Shown: in pieces, positions 53,791 to 63,586 of the stretch | Position numbering within the stretch: the stretch's first letter is position 1 | Layout of the letters: each line of letters opens with the position of its first letter | Assembly (NCBI GenBank): GCA_965242975.1 | Contig: CBDETS010000007.1 | Coordinates: 992,001-1,056,000 of the forward strand | Direction of reading: 5' to 3' | Source: JAPPHA01 sp965242975 | GTDB lineage: Bacteria > Pseudomonadota > Alphaproteobacteria > Rhodobacterales > Rhodobacteraceae | DNA: 64,000 bases | The notes under the pieces: model-generated | What the model was told of the DNA's origin: nothing | The model's input: only the letters and a program-made list of their open reading frames with translations | Databases searched by the model: none | Position numbers and translations under genes: made by a program

Positions 53791-55230
53791 ATGGGACAGG
53801 AGCAGGTTGTCACACGGTTTGCGCCGTCACCTACCGGGTTTCTCCATATCGGAGGCGTCAGGACGGCGTTGTTCAGTTGGATGTTTTCGAGACGGCACGG
53901 CGGCAAGTTCCGGCTCAGGATCGAGGACACCGATCGTGCACGATCGACACAGGACGCGATCGACGTCATTATTGACGGTCTCAGCTGGCTGGGGCTGGAC
54001 CACGATGGCGACGTCGTCTTTCAGTCACGACGCGGCGACCGCCACCGGGAGGTGGCGGAACGGATGCTGTCAGGTGGCCTTGCATACCGGTGCTACGCGA
54101 CCGAGGAAGAAATCGCGATTGAACGCGAACGGGCGCGAAAGGAAAATCGGGCGGTCCTCTATCAAAGTCCCTGGCGTGACAGCGACTCCCGAATCACTCC
54201 TGACCGGCCCTTTACCGTTCGCCTGAAGACACCCCAAAGCGGCACGGTCCGAATTCACGATTCCGTCGCCGGCGACGTAGGTTGGAAGGCCGAAACGATC
54301 GACGACTTGGTCCTGATGCGTTCCGACGGTTTGCCAACCTACATGCTGGCGGTGGTCGTCGATGACCACGACATGGGGATCAGTCACGTTATCCGAGGCA
54401 GTGACCACCTCGGAAATGCTGGTCGTCAGGCCCTGATTTACAAAGCGTGTGGCTGGGACCTGCCGGTCTTTGCACATGTTCCTCTGATTCATGGCCCGGA
54501 TGGCAAGAAACTGTCAAAGCGCCACGGCGCCGTGGGTGTCGCAGAATTCAGGGAGTCGGGGTTTACTCCGGAAGCCATGCGGAACTACCTGGCACGGCTG
54601 GGCTGGTCGCACGGCAATGACGAGCTCTTTTCAACTGAAGATGCGGTGTCGTGGTTCGATCTTGAATCGGTCGGCAGTTCGCCTTCGAGGTTCGATTTAA
54701 GGAAACTGGACAATGTCTCGGCATATCATTTGCGTACTTCCGATGATGACGTGCTCACCGAGCAATTGTCGGAATGGTTGAAGGCGACCGGCCGTCAACC
54801 CCTGCTCGACAGCGAACGCGACACCGTGCGTCGCGCAATGCCGGTTCTCAAGCAAAATGCGAGACGCCTTCCAGACATTCTTGACCGTGCGACTTGCCTG
54901 CTTTCGCGCCCGAGGGCTCCGGGACTTGTTGACTTGTCTGAGCAACTGAACCTCGACCTTGAACAGACCGAAAAGCTCATTGACCTTGTTCTTGACGAGG
55001 TTGTCGAAAAGACAACTGTCGGCACTGCCCCTGACGAAGCAATTCGCATTGTTGCCGACAAGGCAAACGTCAAGCCAGCGAATGTTTTCAAGCTCATTCG
55101 TGCCGTTCTTGCGGGATCCGGTGCGCGAAATGCACCATCAGTTTCCGACTTGATTCAACTCCTCGGCAACAGAGAGTGTTCCGCGCGCTTCGAACTGATA
55201 TCGGGTCGAACGCGCGCGGTGGACGGATAG
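53791..55230 (+). CDS. gltX: Glutamate--tRNA ligase
   Basis: A 479-residue class I aminoacyl-tRNA synthetase. The HIGH-type motif is PSPTGFLHIGGVRTAL and the KMSKS-type motif is GKKLSKRHGA; RFAPSPTG and RLRIEDTDRARS are also diagnostic. It charges tRNA-Glu and possibly tRNA-Gln if an amidotransferase is used. It lies between lexA and gltA, where some alphaproteobacteria have comEC as well; comEC is missing here. Confidence 0.95.
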   Translation: MGQEQVVTRFAPSPTGFLHIGGVRTALFSWMFSRRHGGKFRLRIEDTDRARSTQDAIDVIIDGLSWLGLDHDGDVVFQSRRGDRHREVAERMLSGGLAYRCYATEEEIAIERERARKENRAVLYQSPWRDSDSRITPDRPFTVRLKTPQSGTVRIHDSVAGDVGWKAETIDDLVLMRSDGLPTYMLAVVVDDHDMGISHVIRGSDHLGNAGRQALIYKACGWDLPVFAHVPLIHGPDGKKLSKRHGAVGVAEFRESGFTPEAMRNYLARLGWSHGNDELFSTEDAVSWFDLESVGSSPSRFDLRKLDNVSAYHLRTSDDDVLTEQLSEWLKATGRQPLLDSERDTVRRAMPVLKQNARRLPDILDRATCLLSRPRAPGLVDLSEQLNLDLEQTEKLIDLVLDEVVEKTTVGTAPDEAIRIVADKANVKPANVFKLIRAVLAGSGARNAPSVSDLIQLLGNRECSARFELISGRTRAVDG

Positions 55231-55675
55231 GCGGGCAAGTTTGAAGTCACCAGGTGCTGCATCGTTGCGCGGGCGGTTCACACCCGGTGCCTCGCTTCGG
55301 AACATGCCCAACAAAGTGTGTTGAAACGGAAAGGACTGATGGAGTGAGGCCGAGAACGGCTGCGATTTCGACGGCGGCATCCGAATGTGCCATCGGGGCA
55401 TTCGAAGCAGGCCGTCACGCGTGTTTCTTCGCGAGCATCCGCAACTTGGTCACGACCGCAACACAAGATTCGGAAACGGAACAGATTCATCAGAGAACTC
55501 GCTGTGCGGGACTCACTCCAGCCGGTGACAGGTCTGTCAGAGCAAGTCGGATTGTGGTAATTGAAAAATGTTACCGCTTGTCTCTCTTTACACAGCTAGC
55601 ATCCGGTCGATTCATCTTGAATCGCAGGGAAAAAAATATTTCTTTAGCCGCACCAAAGTTTGTACGAGGGCATTG
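55231..55675. other. Space before gltA
   Basis: No gene recognised in about 445 bases. The gltA promoter should be here; the end is AT-rich (AAAAAAATATTTCTTTAG at about 55631-55647). Confidence 0.4.
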
Positions 55676-56977
55676 ATGACCAAAGTTGAGACCGAGTCTG
55701 CGACTCTTTCAATCAAGGGAAGATCTTTTGAACTCCCGGTTCTAACACCGACGTCAGGGCCTGACGTCGTTGATATCCGAAGTCTCTATCGTGATGCGCA
55801 CGTTTTCACGTACGACCCGGGCTACACGTCGACGGCCTCGTGCGATTCATCCATCACGTTCATAGACGGAGAGAACGGGATACTTCTGTATCGTGGTTAC
55901 CCGATCGAGCAACTTGCCCGGGCTTCGCATTACCTGGAGGTCTGCTATTTGCTGTTGTACGGCGACCTCCCCAACCGTGACCAGCTTGAAGACTTCGAGA
56001 CCAGGGTAACCCGCCACACGATGGTGCACGAGCAGCTGCACAATCTCTATCGGGGTTTTCGAAGGGACGCGCATCCGATGGCGGTTGCTTGCGGGGTCGT
56101 TGGCGCCCTTTCCGCGTTTTATCACGATTCGACGGATGTCAATGATCCGCTGCAACGCGAGATCGCATCGATCAGGATGATCGCGAAAATCCCGACAATT
56201 GCCGCAATGGCCTACAAGTACTCGGTCGGACAGCCGTTCGTTTACCCTAGAAACGATCACGATTACGCGTCGAATTTCCTGCAGATGTGTTTTTCAGTGC
56301 CTGCCGAAGAGTATCGGGTCAACCCGATAGCGAGTCGGGCACTCGACAGGATTTTCATGCTTCATGCTGACCACGAGCAGAATGCATCGACCTCGACCGT
56401 ACGTCTTGCGGGCTCGTCAGGAGCCAATCCGTTTGCTTGTATTGCGGCGGGTATCGCCTGTCTTTGGGGACCGGCTCATGGGGGCGCCAACCAGGCATGC
56501 CTGGAGATTCTCAAGGAAATCGGGTCCGTTGACAGGATTCCCGAGTACATCAGGCGTGCCCGTGACAGGTCAGATCCATTCCGGCTGATGGGATTCGGAC
56601 ACCGCGTGTACAAGAATTACGATCCCCGGGCACAGGTCATCAAGGAATCGGCCGACGAAGTGATGGACTACCTCGGTACGACGGACAAGCCGATACTGAA
56701 AGTCGCAAAGGAGTTGGAGCGAATCGCGCTTCAGGATGACTACTTTATCGAGAAAAAACTGTACCCGAACGTCGACTTCTACTCGGGTATAATCCTGGAG
56801 GCCCTCGGATTCCCGACCTCGATGTTCACGCCGATATTTGCCTTGAGCCGAACCGTCGGCTGGATCGCGCAGTGGAAAGAAATGCTGGCGGACCCGGTGC
56901 AGAAGATCGGCCGGCCCAGGCAACGATACACCGGAAAATCCAACAGGCAATACGTTCGGATTTCCGACCGGCAATGA
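55676..56977 (+). CDS. gltA: Citrate synthase
   Basis: A 433-residue type II citrate synthase, entry enzyme of the TCA cycle. Diagnostic parts are DGENGILLYRGYPIEQLA, HADHEQNASTSTVRL with a catalytic histidine, WGPAHGGANQA and MGFGHRVYKNYDPRA. ATG at 55676 follows GAGGG; the frame is open upstream to 55568 but without family similarity. Confidence 0.95.
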   Translation: MTKVETESATLSIKGRSFELPVLTPTSGPDVVDIRSLYRDAHVFTYDPGYTSTASCDSSITFIDGENGILLYRGYPIEQLARASHYLEVCYLLLYGDLPNRDQLEDFETRVTRHTMVHEQLHNLYRGFRRDAHPMAVACGVVGALSAFYHDSTDVNDPLQREIASIRMIAKIPTIAAMAYKYSVGQPFVYPRNDHDYASNFLQMCFSVPAEEYRVNPIASRALDRIFMLHADHEQNASTSTVRLAGSSGANPFACIAAGIACLWGPAHGGANQACLEILKEIGSVDRIPEYIRRARDRSDPFRLMGFGHRVYKNYDPRAQVIKESADEVMDYLGTTDKPILKVAKELERIALQDDYFIEKKLYPNVDFYSGIILEALGFPTSMFTPIFALSRTVGWIAQWKEMLADPVQKIGRPRQRYTGKSNRQYVRISDRQ

Positions 56978-57044
56978 CGGAGCTTGGCGCCCCGGGCTCA
57001 TCACGGCACGGAAGATTCGGACACTCCGGACATGCGCAGTTGAT

Positions 57045-57821
57045 CTAACGGCCTTCGAACTTCGGAGGCCGTTTCTCAAGAAAAGCCATTACGCCTTCCC
57101 GGAAGTCACGGGTGCGGCTCGCCCGACCCTGCAAGCGGCATTCGATATCCAGTTGCTGGTTGAGCGACCTCTCGAAACTCTGGCCGATCGCTTGCTTGGC
57201 GAGCCTGTACGCTTCTGTCGGACCTGTAGCCAGCTGTCGGGTAATCGCCGCCAGGGTTTCATCAAATTCCTCGTCGGGTACGCAACGCCATATCATGCCC
57301 CAGTCAGCCGCTTCAGAAGCGGAAATACGTTCGGATAAAAGAACTGCCCCGAGCGCCCTGGATACACCGATCTTGCGGGGTAGCCAGTAAGTCCCCCCGG
57401 CGTCGGGGATCAATCCGATCCTCGTGAAAGCCTGCAGGAAATACGCGCTTTCCTTTGCCAGCGCGATGTCCGTGCACAACGCCAGGTTGGCCCCGGCGCC
57501 CGCCGCGGCGCCGTTCACCGCGGCAATCGTGGGAATCGTGCAATCGGCGATGGAACTGACGAGAGGGAGATATTCTTCCCTGAGCGTGGTTTCGATATCG
57601 ATACTGGCGACGTCTTCCGAGTTTCCTAGATCCTGCCCTGAACAGAATGCCGTGCCATGGCCGGTCAGAACAACGACCCGTGCGTCATCCTGAGCGAACT
57701 CGAATGCATGAATCAATTCTGCGCGCATTTGAGCATTCAAAGCGTTCATTTCGTCAGGCCTGCACATCGTGATCGTTGCGACATCCCCGGAAACGGAAAA
57801 TTGCAGAGTCTCGTAATCCAT
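57045..57821 (-). CDS. Enoyl-CoA hydratase/isomerase, PaaG-like
   Basis: A 258-residue crotonase. HGTAFCSGQDLG and VNGAAAGAGANLALCTDI form the oxyanion hole; IGLIPDAGGTYWLPRKIG is the active-site loop, with D in place of one of the usual glutamates, as in PaaG-type isomerases of phenylacetate breakdown. The C-terminal FREGVMAFLEKRPPKFEGR is typical. It stands alone, opposite to gltA. It may act on a ring-epoxide CoA ester or in ordinary beta-oxidation. Confidence 0.88.
   Translation of the reverse strand: MDYETLQFSVSGDVATITMCRPDEMNALNAQMRAELIHAFEFAQDDARVVVLTGHGTAFCSGQDLGNSEDVASIDIETTLREEYLPLVSSIADCTIPTIAAVNGAAAGAGANLALCTDIALAKESAYFLQAFTRIGLIPDAGGTYWLPRKIGVSRALGAVLLSERISASEAADWGMIWRCVPDEEFDETLAAITRQLATGPTEAYRLAKQAIGQSFERSLNQQLDIECRLQGRASRTRDFREGVMAFLEKRPPKFEGR
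57047..57073. terminator. Stem-loop at the gltA/enoyl-CoA hydratase convergence
   Basis: AACGGCCT (57047-57054) pairs with AGGCCGTT (57066-57073), followed by TTCTC on the plus strand. It lies about 70 bases after the gltA stop and inside the last codons of the opposing gene. It might end gltA transcription, but there is no strong T-run. Confidence 0.35.
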
Positions 57822-58083
57822 TGGAGATTTCCTGTTCCTTTCGGTGCGTTCATACTATCAGGAATCACAGGTCGCATCCGACCAAATACCTTGTGAATGG
57901 CAAACACTGCATTCGCTTCGGCCGTAACCTGACCTGACATGCCTGCACCAGGGTTGAACAAGGGAAACAGGTCGCGACTCCACGGATAGCAGCGACTCGT
58001 CCGTGACCGGAAGTCGAATCCCGTCGCCCACACGTCGACGATCGATAGTCACGGGGCTCCTGATTGACGGACGTACCTGCCGC

Positions 58084-58554
58084 CTATTCCCTGGTCAGAT
58101 GTTGCAGACGATCCAATTCCTGATCAGACAAAGACTGAAGCGGTTTCCCCGGCCGGTTCCTGCGTACGATCATCGCGGCCAGTAAACCGCCTACGATGAG
58201 AGCCGCCGGGCCGGTAAACCAAAGCACAAGGTTCGATCCACCCTTGCTCGGTTCCAGCAGGACGAATTCGCCGAAGCGGTTGACAACATACTCAAGCACC
58301 TGGTCGTCGGAATCCCCTGCGGTCAACCGTTCTCTCACAAGTATCCTGAGGTCAGCGGCAAGATCGGCATTCGAGCTGTCAATATTTTCGTTTCTGCAAA
58401 CAAGGCACCGGAGTTGGAGGGAGATGTTGCGGGCGCGTGTCTCGAGTTCAACGTCGTCCAAAATCTCTTCGGGTTCAACCGGAATTGCCGGGCTCGCGAG
58501 TAACCCGATCAACAGGATCGCAAGAACCGGTCGTATCGCCCAATTCCCAACCAT
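58084..58554 (-). CDS. ccmH: Cytochrome c maturation protein CcmH
   Basis: A 156-residue membrane-anchored thiol protein of System I cytochrome c maturation. The signature LRCLVCRNENIDSSNADLA carries C50 and C53. A signal segment (residues about 8-24) and one C-terminal transmembrane segment (LVLWFTGPAALIVGGLLAAMI) place the thiols in the periplasm, where they reduce apocytochrome c cysteines. The start at 58554 gives a proper signal peptide; a longer open frame upstream adds low-quality residues. It follows ccmF after 225 bases; ccmG does not lie between them. Confidence 0.92.
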   Translation of the reverse strand: MVGNWAIRPVLAILLIGLLASPAIPVEPEEILDDVELETRARNISLQLRCLVCRNENIDSSNADLAADLRILVRERLTAGDSDDQVLEYVVNRFGEFVLLEPSKGGSNLVLWFTGPAALIVGGLLAAMIVRRNRPGKPLQSLSDQELDRLQHLTRE

Positions 58555-58779
58555 GCCCGCACATTCTGTTCCAGGGCCAGTCAAAACACCCGTCCCGACG
58601 ACGCCTGTCTCTCTCTTTGAACTTGAATCATAATTCGATTTCGCGTTTTTTTCTTTCTGTTTCAATGGGATGCCTCCCGATCCACCCGCCGCATCATGCA
58701 CCGGAAAGCCGCCAGCTGACACGGCGAACAAACGGATCGATCGTCTCGTGACAGTCCCCGGGTGCCGGTCTGCAAGCCA

Positions 58780-60765
58780 TCAGGTCGTTGCAATCTCCTG
58801 CGAATTCTTGCTGCTGCTGCGACGGCCAATCCCGACGCGAAGCCTACGGTCGGAAAGACTCAACAGCCCCCCCAACGCCATCATTGCTGCACCCGCCCAG
58901 ATCCAGACGGCAAAAGGTTTGACATACGTTCGCACGACCCAGGACGCTCCGTCTCGCGGGTCCCCGAGGACCATATAGAGATCGCGGGAAAACCCGACAT
59001 CGATCGCGGCTTCGGTGGTCTGTGATCCTGACACAAGATACGTTCGTTTTTCCGGTGTCAATGATGTCACGGGTGACCCGGATCGTGATACGTCAAACAC
59101 TCCGGAAACCGACACGTAGTTTGGCCCGACCTCCTGTCGGACGTCCCTGAAATAGAACTCGTAACTTGCAACACCGAAAGTGTCACCGGGCTTGGCCAGC
59201 CGGATATCGACGGATTCCCAGGCTGTAATTGCGGAAATTCCGAACAGGGTTACTCCGAGGCCAGCATGCGCGAGTGACTTTCCCCAGACACGTCGAGGGT
59301 GCCGGTTCAGACGCAAGGACAAAAGCACCCGTGCGGGATTTCGAATGCGTACTCCGATCAGGAGCTCTCGTGCTGAACTCATTATCAGCCACGCGGCAAG
59401 GGTCACCCCGACAGGGGCCAGCATCCGGCCGCCGGATTGAACAACCCAAACCAGTGTTCCGAGGGAAAGCGACAGTGCGAGTACACCCCTTAGTCTCTTC
59501 ATCGATTGCCGGAGATTACCCCGTTTCCAGGGCATTGACGCACCGAGGGGAAGTACGGCGGCCAAGACGACCATGAATGGCGTGAAGGCCTGATCGAAAA
59601 ACGGTGGACCGACCGAAAGTTTACGCTCCCATACGAGTTCGGCGACAAGTGGCCAAATCGTTCCGACAAAGACAACGAATGCAGCAGCACAGAGCAGAAG
59701 GTTGTTCAAAATGAGGCTGGACTCACGGCTGAACGTGAAAAAACCGGTAGAGCCTCCGGTGACACCGGACCTCAATGCAAACAGCGTAAGCCCCCCGCAA
59801 GTCGCAACGCTCAGGATGGCGAGGATGAAAATCCCTCGGTCGGGATCGTCGGCAAAGGCGTGAACCGAAGTCAGCACACCTGAGCGAACGATAAATGTCC
59901 CGATCAAAGTCAAGGAAAACGCGAGAATTGCCAGCAAGATCGTCCAGTTCATCAGCAGGTTGCGTCTCTCCGTCACGATGGCGGAATGGAGCAATGCTGT
60001 CGCCGCAAGCCACGGCATAAAGCTCGCGTTTTCGACCGGATCCCAAAACCACCAGCCTCCCCACCCGAGTTCGTAGTAGGCCCACCACGATCCGAGGGCG
60101 ATTCCGATCGTCAGCCAGATCCACGCAAACAGGGTCCAGGGCCTGACCCAGCGTGCCCAGGCGGCATCGACCCGTCCTCCGATCAGAGCTGCAATCGCGA
60201 AGCTGTATGTCACCGACAGACCGACGTATCCGAGATAGAGAAACGGCGGATGAAACGCCAATCCCGGATCCTGCAACAGGGGATTGAGGTCGTTGCCATC
60301 GAGCGGCGGAGCGAAGAGACGTCCGAAAGGGTTTGATGTGAGTATCAGAAAGCCCAGGAATGCCGCTGTGATCAATGACTGAACTGCGAGAACCCGTGCT
60401 TTCAGATCCAGCGGCAAGCCATGGTCGAACATGGCAACGAGCGACCCGCAAAGAACGAGCGTTAACACCCAAAGCAGCAAGGATCCTTCGTGGTTCCCCC
60501 AAACGCCGGTGACCTTGTACAGAAGTGGTTTCAGTGAGTGGGAATGGTTGGCGACCAGCTTGACGGAGAAGTCGGATGACACGAATGCTGCCGTCAATCC
60601 GGCGAACGCAAACGCGATCAGCACGAGTTGGAGAATCATGCCTGAACTGGCAAACCGCATCCATCGGGTCCAGCCATTTCTGGCCCCGACGAGCGGTATG
60701 ATGACGGTCGCACTGGCGACAAAGAATGCCGTCAAGGTGGCAAATTGCGATAGCTCCACGCTCAT
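58780..60765 (-). CDS. ccmF: Heme lyase subunit CcmF
   Basis: A 661-residue protein with about fifteen transmembrane segments. The heme-handling WWD domain reads GWGGWWFWDPVENASFMPWL, and conserved histidines (for example in HNHSL-like ANHSHSLKPLLYKV and WGNHEGSLLLW) are present. CcmF joins heme from CcmE to apocytochrome c with CcmH and CcmI. It lies between ccmE and ccmH in the same direction. Confidence 0.95.
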   Translation of the reverse strand: MSVELSQFATLTAFFVASATVIIPLVGARNGWTRWMRFASSGMILQLVLIAFAFAGLTAAFVSSDFSVKLVANHSHSLKPLLYKVTGVWGNHEGSLLLWVLTLVLCGSLVAMFDHGLPLDLKARVLAVQSLITAAFLGFLILTSNPFGRLFAPPLDGNDLNPLLQDPGLAFHPPFLYLGYVGLSVTYSFAIAALIGGRVDAAWARWVRPWTLFAWIWLTIGIALGSWWAYYELGWGGWWFWDPVENASFMPWLAATALLHSAIVTERRNLLMNWTILLAILAFSLTLIGTFIVRSGVLTSVHAFADDPDRGIFILAILSVATCGGLTLFALRSGVTGGSTGFFTFSRESSLILNNLLLCAAAFVVFVGTIWPLVAELVWERKLSVGPPFFDQAFTPFMVVLAAVLPLGASMPWKRGNLRQSMKRLRGVLALSLSLGTLVWVVQSGGRMLAPVGVTLAAWLIMSSARELLIGVRIRNPARVLLSLRLNRHPRRVWGKSLAHAGLGVTLFGISAITAWESVDIRLAKPGDTFGVASYEFYFRDVRQEVGPNYVSVSGVFDVSRSGSPVTSLTPEKRTYLVSGSQTTEAAIDVGFSRDLYMVLGDPRDGASWVVRTYVKPFAVWIWAGAAMMALGGLLSLSDRRLRVGIGRRSSSKNSQEIATT

Positions 60766-60858
60766 GATGTCCGTCGCACTATTTCCAACCGTTCCGATTC
60801 CGTCCCTTCCTGCCGGAACAACACAAGGACGTGGTGGTTTTACCCGGATTCGACTGGC

Positions 60859-61299
60859 TCAATTGGAAGGCCTGTACACCCCTTCTTCCTTGAGCAACTC
60901 GATCACCTCTCTCGGCATGTAATTCTCATCATGTTTCGCAAGGATTTCCGTCGCCACGAACGTGCCGGAATCCAGCGTTCCCAACGCGATCACACCTTGT
61001 CCTTCCCGGAAGAGATCGGGCAGGATTCCCGCGAATACGACGGGAATTCCATGTGAGCCGTCGGTGACCCGAAAACGAATGCCTGAATCGTGGACGGCAA
61101 GACTTCCCGTTTCGACCAAACCGCCTAACCTGAATGGAGCACCATCAGATATGTCCGGGCTTTCGACGATCTGGCTGGGGCTGCGAAAGAACTGGATTCC
61201 CTCTCTGGCAGCATAGCCGATCAGGACTGTCGCGAGCGCCAGAAGCGTAACCGCCGCCGCGATCACCTGGAGGCGGCGTTTCTTCTTGAGGCCACGCAT
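60859..61299 (-). CDS. ccmE: Heme chaperone CcmE
   Basis: A 146-residue periplasmic heme carrier with an N-terminal anchor (residues about 11-31). The heme-binding histidine is H123 in LAKHDENYMP, with Y127 nearby, and the beta-barrel region includes FRLGGLVETGS and VVFAGILPDLFREGQGV. It takes heme from CcmC and passes it to CcmF. Ten bases separate it from argC upstream. Confidence 0.94.
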   Translation of the reverse strand: MRGLKKKRRLQVIAAAVTLLALATVLIGYAAREGIQFFRSPSQIVESPDISDGAPFRLGGLVETGSLAVHDSGIRFRVTDGSHGIPVVFAGILPDLFREGQGVIALGTLDSGTFVATEILAKHDENYMPREVIELLKEEGVYRPSN

Positions 61300-61309
61300 C
61301 GATACATGT

Positions 61310-62341
61310 CTACGGGAACAGCGCCGGGGCCATCAGCCCTTCGGTCTCAGGCAGACCCAGCATGAGGTTGGCATTCTGGAGAGCTTGGCCCGACGCACCC
61401 TTTACCAGATTGTCGAGCGTGGAAAACACGATGGCGCGGTTGTCACGTCGTTCTGAAACAACGCCGATGTGGCAATAGTTTGCCCCCCGAACATGGTGGG
61501 TGTCTGGAACGTCACCGAATGGCAACACGACGATGAACGGTTCGTTGGCGTAACGGTCATCGAGAGCCGCATGAATGCGCCCGGGGTCTCCCTTTACGTG
61601 AACCGTTGCGAGGATTCCCCGGTTTTGAGGCAGGAGATGGGCAACGAACGTGGGGCTGACAGGTCTTCCGGCCACTCTGGTGAACTCCTGTTCAAACTCG
61701 GCGATATGCCGGTGAGAAGCCACGCTGTACGGGCGAAATCCTTCCGAGACTTCCGTGTGCATGATTGTAACGCTTGGCGATCTTCCGGCACCAGATACGC
61801 CTGTCGCCAGGTCGATGACGATCTCATCTGAGTCGATGACTCCTGTCTCCAGGAGCGGCAGCACCGCGAAGAGCCCGGTCGCAGCGTTACACCCGGTTCC
61901 CGCGACCAGGCGAGCCTCCCGAATCTCGTCGCGATTGAACTCCGTCAGACCGTAAACTGCTTCCCGAACCAGCGAAGGAGCACTGTGTTCGACGCCATAC
62001 CATCGCGTGTATTCATTCACATCCTTCAGTCGAAAGTCGGCGGAAAGGTCGACAACTCTGGCCTTGTTGGCGACCCTCTTGACTGCATTCTGGCTGGTCT
62101 TGTGTGGCAATGCGCTAAACACGAGATCGACATCCGTCAGGTCGATCTCATCAAGCCGTGTCAGTTTTGGCAAATCAAGATGCCGCAAGTGAGGAAAAAC
62201 GGAGCAGATCGTCATCCCGGCCTTCCTGTCAGCGGCAAGCGCAGACACGGTCATGTACGGATGTGTTGCGATCAGGCGGATGAGTTCGGCACCCGTGTAG
62301 CCGCTCGCACCGAAAATCGCGATTCTGTTTTGTTGCGGCAC
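61310..62341 (-). CDS. argC: N-acetyl-gamma-glutamyl-phosphate reductase
   Basis: A 343-residue enzyme of arginine synthesis that reduces N-acetylglutamyl phosphate to the semialdehyde with NADPH. The binding motif is IFGASGYTGAELIRL and the catalytic cysteine is in AGTGCNAATGL; HTEVSEGFRPYSVASHRH is also conserved. GTG at 62341 follows AGGAG; GTG at 62395 is an upstream alternative. It is the first gene of a unit with ccmE, ccmF and ccmH, an arrangement found in some alphaproteobacteria. Confidence 0.94.
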   Translation of the reverse strand: MPQQNRIAIFGASGYTGAELIRLIATHPYMTVSALAADRKAGMTICSVFPHLRHLDLPKLTRLDEIDLTDVDLVFSALPHKTSQNAVKRVANKARVVDLSADFRLKDVNEYTRWYGVEHSAPSLVREAVYGLTEFNRDEIREARLVAGTGCNAATGLFAVLPLLETGVIDSDEIVIDLATGVSGAGRSPSVTIMHTEVSEGFRPYSVASHRHIAEFEQEFTRVAGRPVSPTFVAHLLPQNRGILATVHVKGDPGRIHAALDDRYANEPFIVVLPFGDVPDTHHVRGANYCHIGVVSERRDNRAIVFSTLDNLVKGASGQALQNANLMLGLPETEGLMAPALFP

Positions 62342-62779
62342 GATAGACTCCTGAGGCAAGCTCACGGGTCGAATTAAGGGAACTCTCGGGTCCACGCAAT
62401 GTCGATAACCTGCCTATCTCCACGATGTGCCCGACGCATGCACCGAGGTCCCTACCGTCCCATCCGTCCGCAACGCCGTCGAAAACGGCCGGCGACAGGT
62501 GACGGATGGCGCCCACGCGCGCCATGTCGCGGCGAAGTTTGACATTGACCACCGTTACACAACTATTGACGGCAAACTGGCAGTGCCCGATTAGTTGCAC
62601 GGCAAGGCATTGCCTCGAAGGCGCGTGAACCGGGTTGAGGGTTGCTCACTCGCCGACACTTGGGTTCCAGGCGATGATGTCGCGGCGAGATCATTCGGGG
62701 TTGCAGCCTCACGGGTTGGACGTTGCCGGCACCAGCGCCAGCGACGATTGTTGATCAGTCAAGAACGGAAGGTGGAAAA
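62342..62779. other. Divergent space between argC and an enoyl-CoA hydratase gene
   Basis: About 440 bases with no gene. It should hold both promoters; I see no clear elements or repeats. Confidence 0.4.
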
Positions 62780-63586
62780 TTGACAAACGACATCTTGCTC
62801 GAATCACGCGACGGTACGATCGCTCGACTGACGCTCAATCGACCTGAAAGTCGTAACAGCCTGTCTATTGCGATGCTCAAACAGCTCGAGGATGCAGTCT
62901 CCAGACTCGGTGACTCTCCAGATGTCCGGACTGTCGTTATTTCCGCCAACGGGCCGGGATTCTGTTCCGGGCATGACCTGAGAGAATTGACGCAGGCACG
63001 GCAGAACCCGGACAGGGGAATGGCGTTCTTCAAGGAAACAATGGGCCTCTGTTCCCGACTCATGATAGCGATCACGCGCAGTCCGAAGCCCGTGATCGCC
63101 GAAGTGCACGGAATTGCAACTGCTGCCGGATGTCAGTTGGTCGCCACATGTGACCTTGCCGTCGCGTCCAACGATGCTCGGTTCGCAACGCCCGGCGTAA
63201 ATATCGGCTTGTTTTGTTCGACACCCATGGTTGCATTAACCCGAAACGTCGGGCGCAAGGCATCAATGAAGATGCTCCTGACCGGTGACATGGTCGACGC
63301 GGACGAAGCGCGCGTGATCGGACTGGTGAATGAGGTGGTTCCGAGACAGGACCTGCGCAGGTCAGTCGATGAATTGGCCCGGAAGATCGCATCCAAGGCA
63401 CCCGCGATCCTCAGAGTAGGTAAGGAAGCGTTCTACCAACAGATCGATCTGGCCCTACCCGAGGCGTACACCTTCGCCTCCGAAGTCATGGTCATGAACA
63501 TGCTGGAAGCGGACGCTGAAGAAGGAATTGAAGCGTTCCTGGAAAAGAGGTTACCGACGTGGAGCGTGGATCAAGGCAATCGATGA
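62780..63586 (+). CDS. Enoyl-CoA hydratase
   Basis: A 268-residue crotonase. ANGPGFCSGHDLREL and VHGIATAAGCQLVATCDL are the oxyanion-hole segments and TPGVNIGLFCSTPMVALTR the active-site loop; the GLFCSTP form is shared with a group of human ECHDC3-like enoyl-CoA hydratases. The start is TTG at 62780 after GGAAGGTGG; another TTG at 62723 lacks such a site. It is a lone gene, likely used in fatty-acid or amino-acid breakdown. Confidence 0.88.
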   Translation: MTNDILLESRDGTIARLTLNRPESRNSLSIAMLKQLEDAVSRLGDSPDVRTVVISANGPGFCSGHDLRELTQARQNPDRGMAFFKETMGLCSRLMIAITRSPKPVIAEVHGIATAAGCQLVATCDLAVASNDARFATPGVNIGLFCSTPMVALTRNVGRKASMKMLLTGDMVDADEARVIGLVNEVVPRQDLRRSVDELARKIASKAPAILRVGKEAFYQQIDLALPEAYTFASEVMVMNMLEADAEEGIEAFLEKRLPTWSVDQGNR

